A program made the position numbers and the translations under genes. A model generated the notes under the pieces. The model searched no databases, had not been told where the DNA came from, and saw only the letters and a program-made list of their open reading frames with translations. Shown here piece after piece: positions 1 through 6,418 of a stretch of DNA of 9,514 nucleotides. Source of the stretch: DATBMY01 sp036554605 (GTDB lineage Bacteria > Acidobacteriota > Blastocatellia > UBA7656); contig DATBMY010000511.1 of NCBI GenBank assembly GCA_036554605.1, forward strand, positions 1-9,514, given 5' to 3'. Within the stretch, counting starts at the first letter, position 1; every line of letters starts with the position of its first letter.

Positions 1-3000
1 AAGAGCCTGCGCGGCGGCAAGATGGAAGATGTAATCTTCAACGGCACGCGCGACCGCAAGCCTACGGGCATGTCCGAAGTGTCGCTCACGCTCGTCGCAA
101 TCGAAGATATAGCCGCGCGCGACGATTCATCGGGCGAGCACGAATACGAAGATGCCATATCGCGCGCCGAGCTGGCGGCCGAGGCGGCGCGGTCGCTAGT
201 TCACCAGGCGACGCGCGAGGAGACTGACGGGAACGATTCGACTCTACTTTCGGCCGCTGTGATTGAGAATCCTCCGGCGGCAAATCTGGAAGCGCCCGCC
301 GCGACGGGCGAGGGCGAAAATGAAGAGGCCTCGGAAAAACAGGAGGCGAAAGATAAGTCGAAAGCCTTTCGCTCATACCAGCGCCGCAAGCGCAAGGCTG
401 TCGCCGTGACCGCGGGCGAGCGCATAACAATAGGCCGCAGACTTTATCGCACGGGCGACAGCGAATACCTTATGAACGGGCGGCCCTGCCTGCTGCGCGA
501 CGTGCAGGACCTGTTCGCGGGCACGGGCCTGGGAGGGGCTCACTACGCGATCATAGAACAGGGCCGCATCGGGCAGATACTTTCGTCAAAGCCGCTCGAC
601 CGCCGCGCGCTTATAGAAGAGGCGGCGGGGATAACAAAGTTCAAATCGCGCAAGCGGGCGACCGAGCTCAAATTAGAATCGGCCAAGTCGAATCTCACGC
701 GGCTCAACGACATCATCAGCGAGGTCGAGCGCCAGGTCAACAGCCTCAAACGGCAGGCGCAAAAGGCGCGGCGCTACCGCAGGCTGCGCGAAGAGATGCG
801 CTCGCTTTTGAAGGTGGTCTTCACGGCGGATTACTACCGCCTGAACGAAGCGATAGAGCGTGTGGCGCGAGAGCTTGAGGAGGCCGAGCGCAGCCAGACC
901 GATTTCGGCGCTCGCATAATCGAGCGCGAAACCGAATACCGCGCCGCGTCGGCCGAAGCCCGGGCCGGGGAAGACCGGCTGACCGCGCTTCGCGAAAAGG
1001 CCGCGAGCCTTGAGCTTGAAGCCGACCGCGCGCGCAACCGTCGCGCCTTCGACGAGCAGCAGTCGAAAGAACTCGCCGAGCGCATCGATGAGCTCAAGGC
1101 CGATCAGGGGAGTCTGGAATCGCGCCTTGCTTCGCTCGATGAAGAAAGCGAGCGGCGGCGCGGCGACATCGATGCGCTCGAAGCGGCCGTCATGGGCGAA
1201 CAGGGCGACCTGCTCGGGCGCGAAAACGAATATCAAACGGAGCTTGGCAATCTGCGCCGAGCGGAAGGCGAGATAGAGCAGCTGCGCCAGCAAATGCTCG
1301 GCGAGATAGGCGTGACCGAGCGGCTAAAGAATCTCAGCGCGAGTCTTGAAGAGGCATTGCGCAAGGTCGGGCTCAAGCAGAGCAACCTCGGGGCGGAATT
1401 CGACCGGGCCGTCGCTCGCCGCGACGAAGCCGAAGCCAATCACGCGCGAGCGAGCGAAGAAGTAGAGCAGGATCTTGCGCGGCTCGAAGAGCTGACCGCG
1501 CGCATAGCCGAGCGGGCCGCGAACTTGCTGGAGCTTACGGCCCGCGCCCGCGTGCTTCGCGCAGAGCTTGAAGACGTGCAGCGAGAGCGCGCGTCGGCCG
1601 AGCACCGTCTCAAGTCGCTCGAAGATCTCGACGCGCACCACGCATATTATTCCGAAGCGGTCCAGCAGGTCTTATCGCCCGAGCAGGCGGCGCGCATAAA
1701 CGCGCTCGGCACGCTCGCGGATTTCGTCGAGGTAGAGGCGCAGTACGAGCGGCTGATCGAGAGTCTTTTCGGGCGCGAGCTGCAATGCGTTCTCGTGCCC
1801 ACGATCGACGACGCGCTTGCGGGCGTCGATTACATCAAGAGCGAGGGGCTGGGCCGCGGCGCCTTCCTCGTCGTCGGGTTGCACGGAGGCGAGGGTGACG
1901 CGCACTTCGAGGACGACGCGCCCGGCGGCGGCGATGAAACCTCGGCGGCGGATAACACGCGCGCGGGCTCCGTCGAGCGATGGCTGATCGAAAGCGAGTC
2001 CGGCTATTGCGGGCCGCGATTTGCGGGCGAATATATTCCCATAGAGCGCCAGCTGCCTCCGGCCGATTTCTCCATGACCGAGCCGCTCGCCGCGTGGCCC
2101 TATGACAGGGAGATTGCTGAAGCCGACAGCTTCGCGGATTCCGGTTTTGAATCGGACCTTCTCGACAATCGAGAGATCGATGACCGGGCTCGTTACGATG
2201 AGCACGAGGGGCGCGAGGCGGCGCGGTTCCAGCTCGACGTGCTGCGCGCGATAGACCTGCTCGTCTGCCGGCCGGAGATCAAATCGGTAGTCGAGCGCGC
2301 CTTCCCTGATAAATGCGTGGCTTCGGTGGTGCCCGATATTGAAGCGGCGCTACACCTCTCGATAGAAAACCCCGCGCGAATCTACGTCACATACGCGGGC
2401 GAGCAGGTAGTCAACGGCAGGCTCATTGTGACCGGCGCGCCGTCGGGCCGCCAGGGCACATCGCTGCTAGGGCTCAAGCGAGAGATCAAGCAACTGCGCG
2501 TGCAGGCCGTGATGCTCGGCCAGGAAGATGAGCGGGTAGCGGCGGCGCTTGACGAAATCGAAGCGGAGCGCGAAGGGCTGCAAGGCGAAGCCTCGGCGCT
2601 CGACCAGGACCTTCGACGCCACGAGAAGGAAGCGACGCGCCGCAACTCGGAGCTTGAAGCGCTCGCGCGCGACCTCGAGCGCGCCCGGCAGCACGTCCGC
2701 GTAGTCGAGGCCGAACGGCATCAGGCGGATGAGGAGCGGGCAGAGCTTGAATCGCGGCTCGCGGAGCTTGCCTCAGAGCTTGCCGAAGCGAACCGCTCGC
2801 GCGAAGCCACGCAGACGGCGCTCACTCAATCACAATCCCGCTTTGCCGAGATGCGCCTGCGGGTCGAGCAGGCTTCCGAGGAGCTTTCGAGCGCGCGGGC
2901 AAGCGTGGCCGCGCGTGCCGAGCGATTGCAGGCCGCAAGGAGCGAGGCCCGCCGCGCGGATAACGAGAGCGAAGAGTTGCGGTCGAGGATCAACCGCAAC

Positions 3001-4113
3001 CGGCTTGAGCTTTACGAAAGCCACAACCGCGTCGAGAAACTCATGGCGTCGCAGGCCGAGGGCATAAACGCGGTCGAGCGGCTGGACGCCGAGCGCGCGG
3101 CGCTGGCCGAGCAGGTCGGAGCCGAAAGCGACTCTCTTCAACGCGCCCGCGCGCGGGCCGACGAGCTTGAGCGAATGCTTGCCGAGATGCGGCAGGCGGA
3201 GGCGGAGGCGCGCGACCGCCGCGGCCATGTCGAAGTCGAGCAAGCGCGAATAGAATCTGAAGCCGAGCATCTTGCGCGCGCCTGCCATACGGAGCTCGCC
3301 ATGTCGCTCGAAGACGTGGTCACGAGCGTGGAGCTGGCCCGCGGCCAGTGGCCAGTCGCCAGTGGCCTGGGGGCAGAGGAGGAGCGCCGCGCGCTTTCCG
3401 AGGAAGAACATTCTTCTGACCAGGAGCCCGACCAGGAAGCCCCGACCCCCGACTCCCGACCCCTGACCCCCGACCAGGCGAGAGCGCGGCTGGATGAGCT
3501 GCGGCTGAAGCTCGATGATATGGGGCCGGTCAACATGATGGCGCTTGAAGAGCTGGAGGAGGCCGATGAGCGGCTCAAGTTCCTCAGCGAGCAGCGGCGC
3601 GACATTCTCGACTCTATAAGGATGACCGAAGAAGCGCTTTCGGAGATCAAGCGCCGGTCGCGCGAGCGGTTCCGCCACGCCTTCGCGCATATAAACCAGA
3701 ACTTCCAGCATATGTTCGTTGAGCTATTCGGGGGCGGGCGCGGCGAGATGGTGTTGATTGACGAAGAGGACATTTTGGAATCGGGCATAGACATCATCGC
3801 GCAGCCGCCCGGCAAGCGTTTGCAGAACGTGCTGTTGCTGTCGGGCGGCGAGAAGGCCATGGCGGCCATATCGCTTGTGCTCGCCATATTCCAGTACCGG
3901 CCTTCGCCCTTCTGTATACTGGACGAAGTCGACGCGCCGCTTGATGAGATAAACGTCGGCCGCTTCTCGGGCAAGGTGATCGAGATGAGCAGCGAGACGC
4001 AATTCCTCGTAATCACGCACAACAAGCGCACCATGGAGGCGGCGCGGGCGCTTTACGGCGTGACGATGGAAGAGCCCGGGGTATCGAAGCTGGTTTCGGT
4101 CAAGTTCGAGTAA
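1..4113 (+). CDS. smc: Chromosome partition protein SMC (5' partial)
   Basis: SMC is a homodimeric ATPase that, with ScpA/ScpB, organises and segregates the chromosome. The frame is open from base 1; the first residues (KSLRGGKMEDVIFNGT) are the conserved stretch just after Walker A, so the ATG at 22 is internal and roughly 50 N-terminal residues including Walker A lie upstream. Counting from base 1: head N-lobe with RRLYRTGDSEYLMNG (about 146-160) and EEAAGITKFKSRK; coiled coil about 220-545; hinge about 560-830; return coiled coil to about 1110; C-terminal head with DMGPVNMMALEEL, FGGGRGEM, IIAQPPGKRLQN, ABC signature LSGGEKA (3838-3858), Walker B FCILDEVDAPLDE with its catalytic glutamate, and ITHNKRTME. 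The stop is TAA at 4111. All catalytic motifs visible are intact. At more than 1,400 inferred residues it exceeds the usual ~1,190, because of insertions at about 94-414, 1876-2250 and 3343-3477. Identity is secure. Confidence 0.97.
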   Translation, partial: KSLRGGKMEDVIFNGTRDRKPTGMSEVSLTLVAIEDIAARDDSSGEHEYEDAISRAELAAEAARSLVHQATREETDGNDSTLLSAAVIENPPAANLEAPAATGEGENEEASEKQEAKDKSKAFRSYQRRKRKAVAVTAGERITIGRRLYRTGDSEYLMNGRPCLLRDVQDLFAGTGLGGAHYAIIEQGRIGQILSSKPLDRRALIEEAAGITKFKSRKRATELKLESAKSNLTRLNDIISEVERQVNSLKRQAQKARRYRRLREEMRSLLKVVFTADYYRLNEAIERVARELEEAERSQTDFGARIIERETEYRAASAEARAGEDRLTALREKAASLELEADRARNRRAFDEQQSKELAERIDELKADQGSLESRLASLDEESERRRGDIDALEAAVMGEQGDLLGRENEYQTELGNLRRAEGEIEQLRQQMLGEIGVTERLKNLSASLEEALRKVGLKQSNLGAEFDRAVARRDEAEANHARASEEVEQDLARLEELTARIAERAANLLELTARARVLRAELEDVQRERASAEHRLKSLEDLDAHHAYYSEAVQQVLSPEQAARINALGTLADFVEVEAQYERLIESLFGRELQCVLVPTIDDALAGVDYIKSEGLGRGAFLVVGLHGGEGDAHFEDDAPGGGDETSAADNTRAGSVERWLIESESGYCGPRFAGEYIPIERQLPPADFSMTEPLAAWPYDREIAEADSFADSGFESDLLDNREIDDRARYDEHEGREAARFQLDVLRAIDLLVCRPEIKSVVERAFPDKCVASVVPDIEAALHLSIENPARIYVTYAGEQVVNGRLIVTGAPSGRQGTSLLGLKREIKQLRVQAVMLGQEDERVAAALDEIEAEREGLQGEASALDQDLRRHEKEATRRNSELEALARDLERARQHVRVVEAERHQADEERAELESRLAELASELAEANRSREATQTALTQSQSRFAEMRLRVEQASEELSSARASVAARAERLQAARSEARRADNESEELRSRINRNRLELYESHNRVEKLMASQAEGINAVERLDAERAALAEQVGAESDSLQRARARADELERMLAEMRQAEAEARDRRGHVEVEQARIESEAEHLARACHTELAMSLEDVVTSVELARGQWPVASGLGAEEERRALSEEEHSSDQEPDQEAPTPDSRPLTPDQARARLDELRLKLDDMGPVNMMALEELEEADERLKFLSEQRRDILDSIRMTEEALSEIKRRSRERFRHAFAHINQNFQHMFVELFGGGRGEMVLIDEEDILESGIDIIAQPPGKRLQNVLLLSGGEKAMAAISLVLAIFQYRPSPFCILDEVDAPLDEINVGRFSGKVIEMSSETQFLVITHNKRTMEAARALYGVTMEEPGVSKLVSVKFE
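94..414 (+). other. Low-complexity insertion in the SMC head N-lobe
   Basis: Between the strand ending SEVSLTL and the strand beginning ITIGRRLYR there are about 107 codons. In Bacillus subtilis SMC, recalled from memory, this link is roughly 14-20 residues. The extra sequence is rich in Ala, Glu, Lys and Ser and ends in a basic patch (RSYQRRKRK, about 376-402). It looks disordered or helical and matches no domain I recognise. The reading frame is intact and codon use resembles the rest of the gene, so it seems translated and not a sequencing error. Confidence 0.75.
1876..2250 (+). other. Acidic insertion within the SMC hinge
   Basis: The hinge proper is recognisable on both sides: LGTLADFVEVEAQYERLIES and GRGAFLVV before it, then LLVCRPEIKSVVERAF and RIYVTYAGEQVVNGRLIVTG after it. 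Between AFLVV and AIDLLV lie about 125 residues, against roughly 40 in B. subtilis SMC by recollection. The insert is Asp/Glu-rich with a Gly-rich start and shows no tandem DNA repeat. The usual TGG near the hinge end reads TGAPSG here. It probably forms an extended loop on the hinge face; its function is unknown. Confidence 0.7.
3343..3477 (+). repeat. Heptamer-arm repeat element inserted in frame within smc
   Basis: The left arm is a run of 7-mers: GGCCAGT (3343-3349), GGCCAGT (3350-3356), CGCCAGT (3357-3363), then GGCCTGG. The right arm has five 7-mers: CCCCGAC, CCCCGAC, TCCCGAC, CCCTGAC, CCCCGAC (3440-3474). About 70 bp of unrelated sequence separates them. This is the architecture of the intergenic element at 4926-5050: a left arm reading GGCCAGTGG and a right arm reading CCCTGACC with a similar spacer. 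Here the whole unit, about 135 bp (45 codons), is translated and adds a Pro/Glu-rich segment (GQWPVASG ... PTPDSRPLTPDQ) just before the conserved RLDEL...DMGPVN region. The two arms are only partly complementary. The exact ends are uncertain by a few bases. Confidence 0.8.
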
Positions 4114-4138
4114 GACAATCGAGGCCGCTCGCTTTGAG

Positions 4139-4173
4139 CGCTGAATGATGAAGGCCGAATTCATCATTCAGCG
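4139..4173. terminator. Perfect 14-bp hairpin after smc, possible terminator
   Basis: The arms 4139-4152 (CGCTGAATGATGAA) and 4160-4173 are exact reverse complements around a 7-nt loop, 25 bases past the smc stop. Downstream sequence is only moderately T-rich (TTCGTCGTTTCTGT), with no solid T run, so intrinsic termination is plausible but unproven. The right side also forms a 7-nt-period array at 4156-4183: CGAATTC, ATCATTC, AGCGTTC, GTCGTTT. The left arm is made of matching 7-mers (GCTGAAT, GATGAAG). A smaller overlapping hairpin, CGCTC/GAGCG at 4126-4140, would compete with it by sharing two bases. Confidence 0.5.
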
Positions 4174-4204
4174 TTCGTCGTTTCTGTAGGTTCCGAGTTT
4201 AATC

Positions 4205-4210
4205 TATAAT
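4205..4210 (+). promoter_or_regulatory. -10 box for a likely leaderless transcript of the 4217 gene
   Basis: A perfect TATAAT lies six bases before the ATG at 4217. Normal spacing would start transcription at about 4216-4218, on the start codon itself. No Shine-Dalgarno is present upstream. The -35 region (about 4181-4188) is poor. A -10 box at this distance from an ATG is the hallmark of leaderless genes in Actinobacteria and Deinococcus; applying it here is an inference. Confidence 0.55.
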
Positions 4211-4216
4211 CTAGCT

Positions 4217-4927
4217 ATGATGATTGGCCGTATCCGCTTTCTACTCGCCGCGCTTCTCATATTATCTTTCGGCCGGGCCGCGGTCAGGGGCCAGGAGCAT
4301 GCCAGCGGCGCCGCGAGCGCGGCGGGCGCCGCAATGAGCTTCGCCTATAAGTTCGAGAACTCTCGCTTCTACATACCGGTCATCGAAGTCGACCTCGGCC
4401 CCGACGGGACGGGTGAAGTCAGATTCAAGCGCGGGGAGTCGGACGAGGTTATCGACCTGAAGCTGAGGGTGGCGCCGCAGACGATGGCGCGCATTCGCCA
4501 GCTTGTCGCGAGCACCGACTTTATCTCCTCCGAGGAGGATTACCAGAGCAAGAAAGACTTCTCGCACATGGGCTGGATGACGCTCGCGGCGCGCCTCGGC
4601 GGGCGCGAGCGCACGGCCCGCTTTAATTACACGCACAACATCGAGATAAAAGAGCTGTCGGAAATATTCCACGGGCTGGCGACCCAGGAGATACATCTGT
4701 TCGACATAGAGAACGCGCGCCAGTATCAGCCGCTCGACCTGCCGAAACAGATCGAGGTGCTGGAAAACAGTCTGAGGCTCGGCCGGCTGACCGAGCCCGA
4801 GCGGGTGCTCGGAACGCTTGAAGACGTCGCCGGCGATAACACGCTGCTGCTCATAGCGCGAAATCATGCGGGGCGAATCATCAAAGAAATCAAGAAAGGA
4901 AAATATAAAGGTCCCATTAAGAAATAG
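4217..4927 (+). CDS. Exported protein of unknown function
   Basis: This 236-residue protein begins with MMIGRIRFLLAALLILSFG, a basic start plus hydrophobic core typical of a Sec signal peptide, with likely cleavage near VRG|QE (about residue 25). The mature part is a mixed alpha/beta sequence with FYIPVIEVDLGPDGTGEVRF and FNYTHNIEIKELSEIFHGLA, followed by a helical C-terminal region (PLDLPKQIEVLENSLRLG, LLIARNHAGRIIKEI) and a basic tail. I do not recognise a named domain or catalytic motif. The start could be either of the two adjacent ATGs (4217, 4220); 4217 fits the -10 box six bases upstream. It has its own promoter and is separated from smc by a strong hairpin, so it is probably not cotranscribed with smc. 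The stop TAG lies inside the first 7-mer of the following repeat, so the repeat may have defined the C-terminus. Confidence 0.85.
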   Translation: MMIGRIRFLLAALLILSFGRAAVRGQEHASGAASAAGAAMSFAYKFENSRFYIPVIEVDLGPDGTGEVRFKRGESDEVIDLKLRVAPQTMARIRQLVASTDFISSEEDYQSKKDFSHMGWMTLAARLGGRERTARFNYTHNIEIKELSEIFHGLATQEIHLFDIENARQYQPLDLPKQIEVLENSLRLGRLTEPERVLGTLEDVAGDNTLLLIARNHAGRIIKEIKKGKYKGPIKK

Positions 4928-5050
4928 TGGCCAGTGGTCAGTGGCCGGTCGTCAGTGAGTCTCTTATATCAGATTTGCTATTTCATATCTCAAGTCGTAT
5001 CAAACAGACCGCCAAACGCTGATCCCTGACCACCGGCCACTGACCACCGA
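4926..5050. repeat. Intergenic inverted element with heptamer arms
   Basis: The left arm consists of 7-mers AGTGGCC (4926), AGTGGTC (4933), AGTGGCC (4940). The right arm has TCCCTGA (5023), CCACCGG (5030), CCACTGA (5037), CCACCGA (5044). Bases 4934-4955 and 5026-5047 are reverse complements at 21 of 22 positions, around a 70-nt AT-rich spacer, so RNA or single-stranded DNA could form a long hairpin. The element fills the whole gap: its first bases include the TAG stop of the upstream gene, and it ends one base before the ATG at 5052. Its architecture matches the in-frame copy in smc at 3343-3477. The spacers of the two copies show no similarity that I can see. Confidence 0.85.
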
Positions 5051-5051
5051 C

Positions 5052-6365
5052 ATGTTCATCCCGAGAGGAAAAGCAATACACGAAACCCTGGCGACAAGTT
5101 ATGTGCTCGTTGACGCGCTGGTCGTCGATCTGTGCCAGGGAGGGTTTTCCGGGATAGTAGAGCTCAAGCTGCACGATATGGATGCTTATATCATCATCGC
5201 GTGCGGCAAAGTCGCGGCCGTGATTGAATCCGCCCGTGATGGGCATTCGCACAGCGCGACGAGCCTGAATGATCTGGCCGAGCGCTCGCGCCGCGAACGC
5301 GGCCGCATCTCCATATACGGTTATTCGGTGGAAACGGCGATAACCGTGGCCGGCCGCGCTACGGCCAGTCCCCTGTACACACGTCTCAGCACGGAGTTTG
5401 CCGACCTCGAGAAGATGATCTCCAAGCTCAGCCGGGAGCGCGACCGCCAGTGGTTCGTCGAAATCCGTACCGAGAGCGATATTGAAGCGCTGATCCACAT
5501 AAGCGATCCCCACTTTCGCATGCTTGCCAGCCACCTGGAAGAGGCAGTCGAAACGGATACGGATTTTATCAATCACCCTGAGCTGCGGGCGCTGCTTGAG
5601 GAGTGTAATCGCGCGGGCGGAGTCTTCGATGTCTATTTCAAGATGGCCGACGAAAAGCTGGAGCCCGTCGAACCCGTCGAGGATGTCGACGAGAGTGAAG
5701 AGACAGAGCAGATAGAAGACGCCGAGCATATATCGGAGGCGGTCAAAGAGGCCAAGGCCGTATATGAATCGCTCGAACTGCATGAACCCGAGGCCGTGGA
5801 AGAAGTCGCAGTCGAGCCGGCCGCCGAAGATGATCAGGTCACGCCCGCCGCGCCGACGCAGGAAGAGATAGAGGCCGCCACCGAGACGGCGCAGGAAGAC
5901 TTCACTTTGATAAGCGAGCAGATACAGGTACAGGGCACGGGCGCGCTCGAGGATGCGAAAGTGGCTATGGACATGGCCGAGATCAAACGGCTGATGGCCG
6001 AAATAGCCCGCACTATAGAAGAGGCCACCCGGGGCGTCGAGCAGCGCGACAACTTCTCTATGTATTTGCGCGCCGGGCAGCTCAAGCTAGCCGACGCTTA
6101 TCCATTTCTTGATCCGTTCGGAGCCGAGTTCGAATACTTATCGGGCGAGATCGTCTTTATCGGCAAGTCGCGCCCTTCGGAGTTTGTCGAAGGACTGACC
6201 GAGGCGCTCAAGCTCGCGGTCGAAGCCCTGGTTCAGGTCAGCAGCCAGCCTGCGCGTCTGAAAGCGCGCATCAGCGATGATCTGAAATGGCTGCTCGACC
6301 GGCACGAGCTCGAGTTGAGACAGTACGACCTCGATCAATCCATCGCGAAGATCATAAACCCGTGA
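5052..6365 (+). CDS. Protein of unknown function with Glu-rich linker
   Basis: This protein has 437 residues, no signal peptide and no membrane span, so it is probably cytoplasmic. Residues 1-110 include GFSGIVELKLHDMDAYIII and ACGKVAAVIE, a beta-strand pattern reminiscent of DUF4388-type (PatA-like) sensory or effector domains; this is only a resemblance. Residues about 198-282 form an extremely acidic, low-complexity linker (repeated VEP, EE, EA). The C-terminal part (about 290-437) is mostly helical, with a distinctive YPFLDPFGAEFEYLSGEIVF (about 350-369) and amphipathic helices ending SIAKIINP. The start is the only ATG near the 5' end and gives a sensible N-terminus, MFIPRGKAIHETL, but it has no Shine-Dalgarno because the repeat's right arm lies directly upstream. 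A GTG at 5103 is a weaker alternative. The two conserved-looking ends joined by an acidic tether suggest a scaffold or regulator, but the function is unknown. Confidence 0.85.
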   Translation: MFIPRGKAIHETLATSYVLVDALVVDLCQGGFSGIVELKLHDMDAYIIIACGKVAAVIESARDGHSHSATSLNDLAERSRRERGRISIYGYSVETAITVAGRATASPLYTRLSTEFADLEKMISKLSRERDRQWFVEIRTESDIEALIHISDPHFRMLASHLEEAVETDTDFINHPELRALLEECNRAGGVFDVYFKMADEKLEPVEPVEDVDESEETEQIEDAEHISEAVKEAKAVYESLELHEPEAVEEVAVEPAAEDDQVTPAAPTQEEIEAATETAQEDFTLISEQIQVQGTGALEDAKVAMDMAEIKRLMAEIARTIEEATRGVEQRDNFSMYLRAGQLKLADAYPFLDPFGAEFEYLSGEIVFIGKSRPSEFVEGLTEALKLAVEALVQVSSQPARLKARISDDLKWLLDRHELELRQYDLDQSIAKIINP

Positions 6366-6379
6366 GCGCCTTCGGGCGC
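6366..6379 (+). other. UUCG-capped hairpin directly after a stop codon
   Basis: GCGCC, TTCG, GGCGC form a perfect 5-bp stem with a UUCG tetraloop, starting at the base after the TGA of the upstream gene. UUCG loops are exceptionally stable. There is no T run afterwards (GGCCCGGCCCTGTCC), so it may protect the upstream message or separate translation of the two genes more than terminate transcription. Confidence 0.5.
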
Positions 6380-6395
6380 GGCCCGGCCCTGTCCT

Positions 6396-6413
6396 CACAT
6401 TAAGGAGAATGTG
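6396..6413 (+). promoter_or_regulatory. Shine-Dalgarno held in a hairpin loop before the methyltransferase
   Basis: CACATT (6396-6401) and AATGTG (6408-6413) are exact reverse complements, and the 6-nt loop between them is the Shine-Dalgarno AAGGAG (6402-6407). The ATG at 6419 follows 11 nt after it, which is long, and the site supports that start. The stem is AT-rich and short, so it is probably marginal in stability and possibly temperature-sensitive. Confidence 0.55.
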
Positions 6414-6418
6414 CGATT

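Noticed and set aside
22..24. ATG at 22 as the smc start codon
   Set aside because: The frame is open to base 1, and the residues before it (KSLRGGK) are conserved SMC sequence; the true start is upstream.
3343..3477. CRISPR or coding tandem repeat interpretation of the smc 7-mers
   Set aside because: Units are only 7 bases with no spacers between them, and the period is not a simple protein repeat; a repeat-element insertion explains it better.
2830..3711. Long reverse-strand open frames opposite smc
   Set aside because: They are rich in Arg, Leu and Ser, have no recognisable motifs, and mirror the codon bias of the real gene; typical shadows in GC-rich DNA.
4975..5003. Promoter in the spacer of the 4926-5050 element (TTGCTA, 17 nt, TATCAA)
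   Set aside because: Each hexamer matches the consensus at only four of six positions; in AT-rich sequence this is expected by chance. Kept only as a possibility.
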